62,667 nt of DNA, taken from positions 1 to 62,667 of the IMG/VR virus record IMGVR_UViG_3300045110_000374; one strand, written 5' to 3'. A program made the translations under genes and the position numbers. Positions 40,248 to 48,727 of the stretch are shown piece after piece. Origin of the DNA: a virus. The notes beneath the pieces were generated by a model that worked only from the letters and a program-made list of their open reading frames with translations, was not told where the DNA came from and ran no database searches. The stretch's first letter is position 1. Each line of letters starts with the position of its first letter.

Positions 40248-40810
40248 TGGCGTGGAGGACACAAGAGCGCTGTAACGAATGGCACCGGGAGTACCACAGG
40301 ACGGATAAGTCCCGCGCCTATCAGAAAGCTTGGAAGGCGGCGAACAAAGAGAAGGTCAAAGAGGTCGGACGGCAGTATTACGCAAGGCATCGCGACAGAA
40401 TTCTCGTTGAGGATCGCGCCAAGCGCGCACTCGAATCTGAGAAGCGGAAAAAGGCAAAGTGGGGCGCCGACTATTACCGAAACAAGAGCTTTGATGCCCG
40501 CAAGAAAAGCATCGTCCATCGGGCCAAGCAGAATGCCAAGCAGACGGGGCGTGAATTTTCGATCACGGTAAACGATCTGCAATGGCCTACGCACTGCCCC
40601 GTTCTTGGGATCGAACTCAACTACGGCGCTCCGATCAATGGGAGACGATCGCAAAACTCGCCGTCGATTGATCGGCACGATTCCAGTAAGGGCTACGTTC
40701 CTGGCAACTGTGTTATCATGTCGTGGAGAGCCAACCGCATCAAATGCGATGCGACCACGGAAGAGGTCCATCGGTTGCTGATTTATCTCTGCAAAGAACG
40801 GAGTCACTAA
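40247..40810 (+). CDS. HNH-type endonuclease
   Basis: This 187-aa protein has a long basic helical N-terminus rich in Tyr, Arg and Lys. The catalytic region follows: WPTHCPVLGIELNYG, SPSIDRHDSSKGYVPGNCVI and SWRANRIKCDA. This is a known pattern of phage HNH-like nucleases. The start overlaps the previous stop. Confidence 0.85.
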   Translation: MAWRTQERCNEWHREYHRTDKSRAYQKAWKAANKEKVKEVGRQYYARHRDRILVEDRAKRALESEKRKKAKWGADYYRNKSFDARKKSIVHRAKQNAKQTGREFSITVNDLQWPTHCPVLGIELNYGAPINGRRSQNSPSIDRHDSSKGYVPGNCVIMSWRANRIKCDATTEEVHRLLIYLCKERSH

Positions 40811-40811
40811 G

Positions 40812-40994
40812 ATGCCAGCGAAATCTTTTCCTAAGGCCTATATTTCGAGCTGCAAAGAAGATGACCCCATGATTGAGCGCGTGCCGCTGCCCACCATGGG
40901 AATCGGCGCACGCAACAGCGGCTTGCCGTCGGCGTCAGACGTGAAGCGGGATTCGATGGGTATCAAACACACCGAAGATCAGAATCGGAAGTAG
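40812..40994 (+). CDS. Hypothetical small protein before the scaffold gene
   Basis: This 60-aa protein begins MPAKSFPKAYISSCKEDDPM. It is polar and possibly disordered. Seven bases separate it from the scaffold start at 41001. No family is recognised. Confidence 0.6.
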   Translation: MPAKSFPKAYISSCKEDDPMIERVPLPTMGIGARNSGLPSASDVKRDSMGIKHTEDQNRK

Positions 40995-41000
40995 TTGCGC

Positions 41001-41606
41001 ATGAGCGACAAGAAAAACGAACCGGCGCCGGCAAGCGACAAAGTCGAAATGTCCAAAGCGGACTTCACGCTGTTGAAGGCGGCTTACGACACGCTCAACA
41101 CGCTTTGGTCGAACCCCAAGCACGCGCTCACCGTCAAAAAGATGGTCAAAGAGGTTCGCCCCGAGACCAACATCGGTGACGTCGAAGTGCTTGAGACCGT
41201 GACCAAGCCGATCAACGACGAACTCAAGGCGACCAAAGACGAACTCGCCGCGATGAAAAAGTCGATCGAAGACGACAAGAAGAAAGCCAAGGACGATGGC
41301 GACCTGAAAACGATTACCGAGAAGATCGATGCGGTGGTCAAGAAGCGTTCGCTCACCGAAGAAGGCAAAGCCGGCCTTATCAAGGTGATGCAGGATCGTC
41401 AGATTGCCGACCCGGAAGCTGCCGCTCTCGTCTATCTCGACCAGTTGCCAAAGGCCGCGCCGGTCAAGCCCAACAACGCGTTGCCAAGCTATCTCACGCC
41501 GTTCGGCACTTCCGAGGACAAGGACAACGAATACAAGGCGTTTTGGGAAAACCCGCAAAAGGCGGCCGACCATGAAATCACGAAAATCTTAAACGAGGCC
41601 GCTTAA
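41001..41606 (+). CDS. Capsid scaffolding protein (probable)
   Basis: This 201-aa protein begins MSDKKNEPAPASDKVEMSKA. It is highly charged and helical with a coiled-coil middle (NDELKATKDELAAMKKSIED) and a compact C-terminus. Position before the major capsid gene and composition fit a scaffold that templates the prohead. An HNH gene on the other strand overlaps its last 18 bases. Confidence 0.75.
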   Translation: MSDKKNEPAPASDKVEMSKADFTLLKAAYDTLNTLWSNPKHALTVKKMVKEVRPETNIGDVEVLETVTKPINDELKATKDELAAMKKSIEDDKKKAKDDGDLKTITEKIDAVVKKRSLTEEGKAGLIKVMQDRQIADPEAAALVYLDQLPKAAPVKPNNALPSYLTPFGTSEDKDNEYKAFWENPQKAADHEITKILNEAA

Positions 41607-42365
41607 GAGACCGACATGAGCATCCTTCGCGATCTCGTGAAGTTCGACGCCCGCCTCCCGCGCAAACTGCGGGTACAGGCGAAGGACGTAGATTGCGTGG
41701 GTGACCTTGTCGACGACGCGGGCGCCTTCGCCATGGTGCGTCGAGAACAGTTCAAGGTTCTCAATGCGATTATCGAGTTTGTCACCATTTTTATGGTGCA
41801 CAGTCTCTTCGGTCAGAAGCGGCCTTCCAAGGTGTCGCTGCATCACGTAGCGATGCTCAAGAATGCCATGCTTCTTTCCAGTAACCGCTGTTGGGACCGC
41901 GATCCAGGCGTAACCTCGCTTAATATGCACGGTGTACTCGCCGCGTGCGTATTTCGCCCCGGCGCGCGCAATTTGCCAATCGCCTTTGCAGCGCGCATTG
42001 CAGAACTTTTGTTCTCGGTAGAACAGAAGTTTGCGCTGGCCGCTCTTGTACTGCTTCATCGGCTGGTGTTTCCCGCATTGGATGCAGGTAAAGAAAGCTT
42101 CCGCCGCAGTATCAGCGCGCCGACCTTCCGCAGAGCATGGAATGGAGCAATAGAGCGGGTCCTTTCCGAACTTCATTCTGTACTGCTTCAGCTCGCCAGG
42201 GCTGCGCACAAACGGCTTCTCACAATATTTGCAGGCGAAAGTGGTTCGCTCGACTACGGTGGCGGCAGATCGACAAGCATGACTGCAAAAATGCCGTGTT
42301 TGCAGTTCGCTTCGCTTACGGATCGGAAATTCATTCCCGCACTGCGGGCAAGTCATCGAAAGCAT
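41589..42365 (-). CDS. HNH homing-type endonuclease with zinc-finger array
   Basis: This 258-aa protein has three Cys-rich units (CPQCGNEF, CKYCEKPF, CIQCGKH, each with a later Cys pair). An HNH core follows (ILEHRYVMQRHLGRPLLTEE, HHKNGDKLDNRIENLELFST). It runs against the late genes, between scaffold and capsid. Confidence 0.92.
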   Translation of the reverse strand: MLSMTCPQCGNEFPIRKRSELQTRHFCSHACRSAATVVERTTFACKYCEKPFVRSPGELKQYRMKFGKDPLYCSIPCSAEGRRADTAAEAFFTCIQCGKHQPMKQYKSGQRKLLFYREQKFCNARCKGDWQIARAGAKYARGEYTVHIKRGYAWIAVPTAVTGKKHGILEHRYVMQRHLGRPLLTEETVHHKNGDKLDNRIENLELFSTHHGEGARVVDKVTHAIYVLRLYPQFAREAGVELHEIAKDAHVGLLSGLV

Positions 42366-42440
42366 CTGACATCCTCCTCGTGGTCACTGCATAACTATCA
42401 GTGCATATTCCACAGTGGGATTGCAAGAGGAGCCGATTAA

Positions 42441-43514
42441 ATGGCCGTTTTGTCGCAGAACGCACCAATCAGCGGTGGTATCGTACCTGGTGGCTCAATC
42501 GGTGGTCAACTCGAAGCGATCACACGGAGAGCAATTGTTCCGTCTTTGTTCGTCCAAATTTACCAGTCGCACCCCCTCCTCTCGCTCTTCCTGGCAAACG
42601 CGCAGCGCGCACGTGGTGGTGTCTCTCAGATAACGATTCCGACCCAGGGGGCCAGCTTCGTTGAGTTTGCGTGGGGCTCGTATGCGGGCAACTTCCCAAT
42701 GCCTCAGGACCAAGCGGCCATTTCCAACGCTCAGTTCAATCTCAAGCTTGGAATGTGCCCGATCGGCTTCTTTGGGATGGAAGCGATCATTCAGTCCTCG
42801 GAAGTCATCATCCCGAAGCTTCGGGCGGTGACCTCGGACGCGGCCGTTGTTATCAAGCAGGCGTTCGCGCAAAGTCTGTACTCGAACAACTTTGCCAACA
42901 CCCAAGCGTTGGATTCGCTCTATCAGGCTTACGACTCGGGAACGAACGTTGCGTCTTATGGCGGCATCACACGCACGGGCGTGGGTGCGTTCTGGAAGGG
43001 GCAGCTCTATTCGAACGTCGGTGGCATCGCCAACCGCGCCGGCATGGGCGTCACCATGACCCGCGTTATGGAAGGTGCAGGCGGAGAGTCTCCCGATTAC
43101 GGCGTCATGAACCCGGCCGATTGGGCGACGCTCATGACCGACTTCATGAACTACGAGATGTATCAGTCATCTCCGCGTTCACAGTACGGCAAGGACAGCG
43201 TCCAGAATTCCGGTTTCCGCGCGGTGCGCGTGCTCGATACGCCGATCTTCCCCGATCCGTTTTGCCCACGGGGCGAAATGTATCTGCTGAATTCGCGCTA
43301 CATCGCGCTCTACATGTCCGAGTACGCGCCCTTTGTTTTCTCGGGATTCCAAAGCGCTATCCCGCAAGGGCAGATTGCCGACATTGGCGTGCTCATTTGC
43401 GCGCTTAACCTCGTCTGTGCCAAGCCTTCGTCAGGCGCCCACTTGACCGGCATTTCCGGCGCTTCGTGGACCATCCCGACGGGTGCCCCCACCGTTCAAG
43501 TGCCACAGCCTTAA
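42441..43514 (+). CDS. Major capsid protein
   Basis: This 357-aa protein begins MAVLSQNAPISGGIVPGGSI. It has capsid-like stretches (FVEFAWGSYAGNFPMPQDQA, NPADWATLMTDFMNYEMYQS, AFAQSLYSNN) consistent with an HK97-type fold. Size and place after scaffold support the call. An AAGAGGAG site precedes the ATG. Confidence 0.88.
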   Translation: MAVLSQNAPISGGIVPGGSIGGQLEAITRRAIVPSLFVQIYQSHPLLSLFLANAQRARGGVSQITIPTQGASFVEFAWGSYAGNFPMPQDQAAISNAQFNLKLGMCPIGFFGMEAIIQSSEVIIPKLRAVTSDAAVVIKQAFAQSLYSNNFANTQALDSLYQAYDSGTNVASYGGITRTGVGAFWKGQLYSNVGGIANRAGMGVTMTRVMEGAGGESPDYGVMNPADWATLMTDFMNYEMYQSSPRSQYGKDSVQNSGFRAVRVLDTPIFPDPFCPRGEMYLLNSRYIALYMSEYAPFVFSGFQSAIPQGQIADIGVLICALNLVCAKPSSGAHLTGISGASWTIPTGAPTVQVPQP

Positions 43515-43528
43515 AGGAGCTTTGACCC

Positions 43529-44593
43529 ATGCCTCTCATTTATGGAGCCCAGGGCGTAAATGCCGGCCTTCGCGGTCAGGCAACCAACGTCATCGAACTC
43601 AAGGCTTCCGAGTGCTACGTCCTTCCGGCTGGCTCTTGGGCGGTCGTCAACGGTCTCTACACTGCCGTGCAGCAATACGATCCGGTGACCGGGATCTGGC
43701 GCGCGATCGGCGACGATGGCCGCGGCGAGAAGCACATCACGTCCGACGGCGTGAACTTCCGGGTTGCGAACCAGACCGGTTGCCTCGTTGGCGCCCTCAT
43801 CACCAACGCGGGTACCGGCTACACCTCGGCCCCGACCTGCACCCCGTCGGCTGGTTCGGCAGTGCTCTCCTGCATCGTCGGCGGTGCGGTTGCGACCTCG
43901 GTCACCGTCACGAATGGCGGGACGACGTACGCTTATCCCCCGATCGTCGTGTTTGATGCGCCACCGGCAGGCGGTATCCAGGCCACTGGTTTCTGCGCCA
44001 TCACTGCGGGTGCTGTGTCCTCGGTGACCATCACCGATCAGGGCGCGGGTTACGCTTCGGCCCCCGCCATTTACTTCAAGCCTGACCCCAGAGACACCAC
44101 GGGCTCGGGCGCGGCAGCGACCGCGACGCTTACGGGTGCGGGCACCGTTACGGGCATCCTCGTCACCGATCACGGCAACGCGGTAACGACGCTCCCGACG
44201 TTGGCGTTTAGCGGCGGTGGCGGTGCTTCGGCCGCGGCGACTGCGCTCATGTGCTGGTCGATCACGGCTTACGCGGTTACGACTGCCGGAACCTCCTACA
44301 CCGGTGCTGTGGAAATCACGGCAATCGATGGCTCGCCAACCACAGCGCCCGCCTATGTCAATCCTTCGACGCAGCTCAAACTGGTGCGCAAGCGCAAGGC
44401 GTCGATCATTGGAGCACTTTCTTCAGGCGGCTTCACCGCAACCGGCCAGATCGTCGACGACGGTGGAATTTATGACTCTGCGCCCAACGTCATAATCAAC
44501 ACCTCGCCGATCTCTGTTGTGGGTGCGACACCGGCCGCTTTGACGCTCACGATGGGTGGGAACAACGATAAGTTCGAACTTTACGCAGCCTAA
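43529..44593 (+). CDS. Capsid-region protein with GxGYTSxP repeats
   Basis: This 354-aa protein starts MPLIYGAQGVNAGLRGQATN, a head-type N-terminus of about 90 residues. At least four repeats of about 35-40 residues follow, such as ITNAGTGYTSAPTCTP and ITDQGAGYASAPAIYF, before a final beta domain. It may decorate the capsid. The repeats recur in two other virion proteins. Confidence 0.75.
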   Translation: MPLIYGAQGVNAGLRGQATNVIELKASECYVLPAGSWAVVNGLYTAVQQYDPVTGIWRAIGDDGRGEKHITSDGVNFRVANQTGCLVGALITNAGTGYTSAPTCTPSAGSAVLSCIVGGAVATSVTVTNGGTTYAYPPIVVFDAPPAGGIQATGFCAITAGAVSSVTITDQGAGYASAPAIYFKPDPRDTTGSGAAATATLTGAGTVTGILVTDHGNAVTTLPTLAFSGGGGASAAATALMCWSITAYAVTTAGTSYTGAVEITAIDGSPTTAPAYVNPSTQLKLVRKRKASIIGALSSGGFTATGQIVDDGGIYDSAPNVIINTSPISVVGATPAALTLTMGGNNDKFELYAA

Positions 44594-44622
44594 TTTTTGT
44601 TAGCTTCGGCGTTGCTAGCCTT

Positions 44623-44655
44623 GGGCACCTTGTTCACAACGGGGTGCCCTTTTTT
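44623..44655 (+). terminator. Rho-independent terminator after the capsid genes
   Basis: GGGCACC (44623-44629) pairs with GGTGCCC (44643-44649), followed by six T. It would attenuate late transcription between head and tail genes. Confidence 0.9.
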
Positions 44656-44668
44656 CTTCAGGTGACCG

Positions 44669-45412
44669 ATGGCGCTGCAACATTACATCAACGACACCAG
44701 AGACCTCATGCATGACAAAAGGGGCTTGTTTTGGGATGACGCTCAACTCACGCGCTACATCAATTTGGCGCGTTCGCAAGTGGCGGTGCAGTCAGGGTGC
44801 ATCAACATTCTCATCCCCGGTGTTGCGCCCTTTGGCGGTCAAGCGGTTGCGGGGCAATTCATTCCAGGCGGAGCGACGCCCGGAATGCCGGCCACAAACA
44901 CCTTTCAGACGATCCCGGGGGTGGAGAAATATTCGTATGCCTTTGGCAACGACTACGTCAAAGACTTAAACCAGAATCTCGCTGGCATTGGCGACGTCGT
45001 GTCGGTGTCGGTGTCGTGGGGCGGTATGCGCCCTTCGCTCGATTGGCTACCGTGGGAAGACCTTCAGGCTTACGCCCGTTCTTACAACATCGGCGTGACG
45101 AGCTATCCGTTCATGTTCTCAACCAATGGGGATGGTAACAACGGGCAAGTGTGGCTGTTTCCAATCCCGACCAGCCAACTCGAAATGGAATGGCAGGTCT
45201 TCGCGATCCCAGGAAACCTCTACAGCGATAGCGACTACGAGGCGATCCCGGGGCCGTGGACAAACTACGTGCCGTTCTATGCAGCCCATCTTGCATATCT
45301 GAATAGCCAACGCTTCGGCCAAGCCAATACGATGCTCGATCTCTTCTACTCGAATTCTGGGTTGTCGCGCGTGTCGGCGGACCGCGGGAAGACGAAAAGT
45401 TTTTATTGGTAG
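44669..45412 (+). CDS. Head-tail adaptor protein
   Basis: This 247-aa protein begins MALQHYINDTRDLMHDKRGL. The start DDAQLTRYINLARSQVAVQSG and the ending FYSNSGLSRVSADRG fit the podovirus adaptor family that sits below the portal (similar in role to T7 gp11). It is followed by the hub gene after three bases. Confidence 0.8.
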   Translation: MALQHYINDTRDLMHDKRGLFWDDAQLTRYINLARSQVAVQSGCINILIPGVAPFGGQAVAGQFIPGGATPGMPATNTFQTIPGVEKYSYAFGNDYVKDLNQNLAGIGDVVSVSVSWGGMRPSLDWLPWEDLQAYARSYNIGVTSYPFMFSTNGDGNNGQVWLFPIPTSQLEMEWQVFAIPGNLYSDSDYEAIPGPWTNYVPFYAAHLAYLNSQRFGQANTMLDLFYSNSGLSRVSADRGKTKSFYW

Positions 45413-45415
45413 GCC

Positions 45416-47917
45416 ATGGCTGAAGAGGGCTTCAGAGCTTCGAAAGGGCAGAGCGAGACGCTCGGGTTGCCGCTTGGATATAAGGTCTATAGCGCGTTTC
45501 CGTTCGCCGCTATCAACCAAAAGGACTCCAAATACGCGATCGACGACAAGGAGTTCGTCTGGCTTGAGAATGTGTTTCGGCAGGGTGCTGGGTTCTTAAG
45601 AGCAGCACCCGACAAAGGCGCGCCCATCTACACCGCACCGCTCGGCAAAACGATCGTCTATTTTTTCTTCTTCAACATCGGCGATACGGACTACTGCGCG
45701 GTGTTTTTAAGCGACGGCACGGCTGTGCAAGTGCGCATGTCTGACTTCTCGATAACGTCTATCTCGAACGTTCCCAACACCTTTTACCAAGGCTCAAGCC
45801 TGCCAGCCTGTGTGCAATGGGGCGCGCTGTATCTCGCGATCGCCAACAACAACACGGTCGACGATTACTGGGTTTGGGACGGTTCAGTGCTCTATGGCAC
45901 AGGCACGCTGTCGCCAGAAGTCACCATGACCAGCGGCGGCTCGGGCTATTCGACGCCGCCCACGGTGACGTTCTTCGGGGGCTCTGGCTCTGGCGCGGCA
46001 GGCACCGCGATCATCAGCAACGGTCAAGTCGTGAATGTGCAGATAACGAACCAAGGCTCTGGGTATCTGCCCGGCGACATCGTGCAGCTCGTCTTTACAG
46101 GTGGCGGCTCGGACAATGGGGCTAAGCTCCAAGCCGTTTTGGCAGCAGGCTTTGTGACCGCTGTTCTGATGGGCAATCACGGCACGGGCTATACGTCGCG
46201 GCCCGGCATCACGTTCACGGGTGGCGGTGGCGGTGTCGGTGCTGCGGGGCATCCCATCCTTGCGCCTACGCAAGTCACGTCCGCTACCGTGGGCGCGGGT
46301 GGTGCCGGATACACCTTTGCCAATGTGATTTTTTCCGGGGGCGGTGGTGGTGCGGGTGCGGCTGCGACCGCCAACCTCACGGCTGGCGCTGTTGTTTCGA
46401 TCACCATGACGGATTTCGGCAGTGGCTATACCGATGTGCCAACGATCACCATCACGGGTGATGGGGCCGGCGCTACAGGTATAGCCCATTTGGCGCCCAC
46501 GAGTGTTGACGCCGTCGTTGTCGATGCGCCCGGTTCTGGCTACACGAGTTCGCCGGCCGTCAACTTCATCGGCGGCGGCGGTGCTGGTGCAACTGCCCTT
46601 TCGACGCTTTCCAGCAGTTCTGTTGCGTCGGTCACTGTCATAGATGGCGGCTCTGGCTTTACCACGACGCCAATTTTGGAAATTGTCGGAGGTGGCGGCT
46701 CTGGTGCCGAAGCCACGGCGACCCTTACCGGTGGTGTCATAACCTCAGTGACCGTCACCAATGGCGGTTCTGGCTACACCTCTGTGCCAACGGTCTTGGT
46801 CGATGCAGGCGCTAACAATGCAGCCACGGGCACCGTCAACATCATGCCGTTCGGGGTGAACGGCAACGCGCTCGAAACCTATCAGTCGCGCATTTGGGTG
46901 TTTCACCCCAAAAACACCGGCTCCATACCGCAGAGCGGCCAGTTTCGAGTCTCGGCACCTGAGTCGCTCACCAATTTCTCGCTTGCAGAGGGCAGTCTTA
47001 TCTTCACCTCGACGGACAGCAATCTTCGCAAGCAGTACACCAACGCGATTCAGTCCAATGGCTATCTGTACCCGATCGGGGACTCGTCGGTTTACGTCAT
47101 CTCCAACGTGCAGACGCAAGGCGACCCGGTTTTAACGACGTTCAACTACCAGAATGTCGACCCGCAAATTGCGACCTCGTTTCGCGACACGGTGCAGGCC
47201 TTGGGCCAGACGATCCTGTTCACGAACAAGAACGGCGTCTTTGCCTTGCGCGGCGGCTCGGTGGCCAAGGCGTCAGAAAAGCTAGACAACCTTTTCGACA
47301 CGGCAAAATTCCCTCCCACCGGTGGCGCGCTCGCTCCATCGTCGGCTGTGGCCTATGTCCACAACGTTCGTTATTTCGCGAGTCTGTTGACAATCACCGA
47401 TCCATTCACGGGGCTGGCTCGCAACGTCATGGTCATGACGGACGAGAAGGGCTGGTATGTCGGGACGCAAACGAGCGACCTCAAGTTCATCGGTTCTCAA
47501 ATCGTCGATTCCAACGAGAAGGCTTACGGGACCGATGGCAGGGTGCTAATTCCATTGTTCACGACGCCGTCGAACCAATTGCAAAAGGTGATCGTCACCA
47601 AGCAGTACGGCGCGCAGGCCCATTTCATCGTCAAGCAGGTGTGGAACATCACCCTTCACGGCGAGGCGTTCGGCGGTTCGGACGCGGCGATTTCCGTGGT
47701 GGTGAACACCGAAGAGGGGAATTTCATGCTCCCGTATGTGGCGGACCTCTCCACGCCGAAGGTCTTTACCGGTCCTGTAGAGGACACGTTCGGCGCGTTT
47801 ATCGGCCTCACGCTTGCAACCGTGTCGCCAGATTTCGCCCTATACAACATGAGCATAGGCTATTCTGACGTCGTTGGGCCGCTTGGAGCGGGCAAGACCA
47901 ACGCACCGATCGTGTGA
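45416..47917 (+). CDS. Tail hub/nozzle protein with inserted GxGYTSxP repeats
   Basis: This 833-aa protein begins MAEEGFRASKGQSETLGLPL. Residues about 1-160 and 480-833 look like the two halves of a podovirus nozzle (role similar to T7 gp12; GRVLIPLFTTPSNQL, TLATVSPDFALYNMSIGYSD). Between them, residues about 165-470 hold eight repeats of about 36-40 residues with cores such as GGSGYTSVPTVLV. The repeat block looks like an insertion in an otherwise standard nozzle. Confidence 0.8.
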   Translation: MAEEGFRASKGQSETLGLPLGYKVYSAFPFAAINQKDSKYAIDDKEFVWLENVFRQGAGFLRAAPDKGAPIYTAPLGKTIVYFFFFNIGDTDYCAVFLSDGTAVQVRMSDFSITSISNVPNTFYQGSSLPACVQWGALYLAIANNNTVDDYWVWDGSVLYGTGTLSPEVTMTSGGSGYSTPPTVTFFGGSGSGAAGTAIISNGQVVNVQITNQGSGYLPGDIVQLVFTGGGSDNGAKLQAVLAAGFVTAVLMGNHGTGYTSRPGITFTGGGGGVGAAGHPILAPTQVTSATVGAGGAGYTFANVIFSGGGGGAGAAATANLTAGAVVSITMTDFGSGYTDVPTITITGDGAGATGIAHLAPTSVDAVVVDAPGSGYTSSPAVNFIGGGGAGATALSTLSSSSVASVTVIDGGSGFTTTPILEIVGGGGSGAEATATLTGGVITSVTVTNGGSGYTSVPTVLVDAGANNAATGTVNIMPFGVNGNALETYQSRIWVFHPKNTGSIPQSGQFRVSAPESLTNFSLAEGSLIFTSTDSNLRKQYTNAIQSNGYLYPIGDSSVYVISNVQTQGDPVLTTFNYQNVDPQIATSFRDTVQALGQTILFTNKNGVFALRGGSVAKASEKLDNLFDTAKFPPTGGALAPSSAVAYVHNVRYFASLLTITDPFTGLARNVMVMTDEKGWYVGTQTSDLKFIGSQIVDSNEKAYGTDGRVLIPLFTTPSNQLQKVIVTKQYGAQAHFIVKQVWNITLHGEAFGGSDAAISVVVNTEEGNFMLPYVADLSTPKVFTGPVEDTFGAFIGLTLATVSPDFALYNMSIGYSDVVGPLGAGKTNAPIV

Positions 47918-48168
47918 AAGCCATGAAATGCACAACCGTTAAGATTGGCGACGTCACGGCGATCGTATGCCGCAGCAAGCCAAGGAGTCGTCGCTGCGCG
48001 ATTTGCGGGCGCTTTCCGGCCGTTAAGCAGTGCGACTATCCCGTGGCCAAAGGAACATGCGACAAGCATCTCTGCGCGCATTGCGCTGTCAGTGTGGGCG
48101 AAGACAGGGACTATTGTCGCACACACCCTAAAGACGCGTTGGTCCCGCAACTTTCCATGGAGCTTTGA
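47914..48168 (+). CDS. Cys-rich zinc-binding protein
   Basis: This 84-aa protein contains CAICGRFPAVKQCDYP, CDKHLCAHC and DYCRTHP, a pattern of a two-zinc finger. GTG at 47914 overlaps the nozzle stop; ATG at 47923 is an alternative. No function is known. Confidence 0.7.
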   Translation: MKAMKCTTVKIGDVTAIVCRSKPRSRRCAICGRFPAVKQCDYPVAKGTCDKHLCAHCAVSVGEDRDYCRTHPKDALVPQLSMEL

Positions 48169-48170
48169 CA

Positions 48171-48392
48171 ATGGCACGCAAGAAACTCGACTTCGCAGCG
48201 ATGGTCGCAAAGGGCGAGAATGTCCACGGTTTCCGAGCCCAGACGGCAGAATGCACTGAGAAAGACGAGGAAGGCCCGCCGTACCTGCAATATAACTATG
48301 TCGAAGGTGCCGACGGGAATCGTTGGAATTCCTGGCCGGAATATGCGCCCAATTTCCCCTCTCCACCGACGCGAAGAGGGCGTAAGCGCTAG
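48171..48392 (+). CDS. Hypothetical protein
   Basis: This 73-aa protein begins MARKKLDFAAMVAKGENVHG. It is polar and Pro-rich toward a basic end (SPPTRRGRKR). It directly abuts the next gene. Confidence 0.65.
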   Translation: MARKKLDFAAMVAKGENVHGFRAQTAECTEKDEEGPPYLQYNYVEGADGNRWNSWPEYAPNFPSPPTRRGRKR

Positions 48393-48725
48393 ATGCTCGC
48401 CCACCTTCTGGAAACACCGACGAACGAGAACGATTGGGCTGTGTGGTCGCACGCACACCGCCTCGACCATGACCTGATTCAGCAGGCAATACAGGCGCAG
48501 AAGGGCATCAATCTCCCGATCTATGTTCTTCATCCGATTCCTTCGTTCGGCTTTCCGGAGTGGTTGACGCGCAATCATCAAGCTCACCAGGACATGAACG
48601 GCGCGCTTGGGACGCAGGGCTCGGACCTAAGCTCGCTCGATCCTTCCAATCGTCAGCAATTGGAGGGCTGGATAAACACCCATTACCAGGAGCACCTGAA
48701 CGCTCACGATGCGTTGGAGATTTGA
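48393..48725 (+). CDS. Hypothetical virion-operon protein
   Basis: This 110-aa protein begins MLAHLLETPTNENDWAVWSH. The HAHRLDHDLIQQAIQAQKGI and WLTRNHQAHQDMNG segments are typical of a recurrent small phage protein found between nozzle and ejection genes. Function is unknown. Confidence 0.75.
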   Translation: MLAHLLETPTNENDWAVWSHAHRLDHDLIQQAIQAQKGINLPIYVLHPIPSFGFPEWLTRNHQAHQDMNGALGTQGSDLSSLDPSNRQQLEGWINTHYQEHLNAHDALEI

Positions 48726-48727
48726 GC

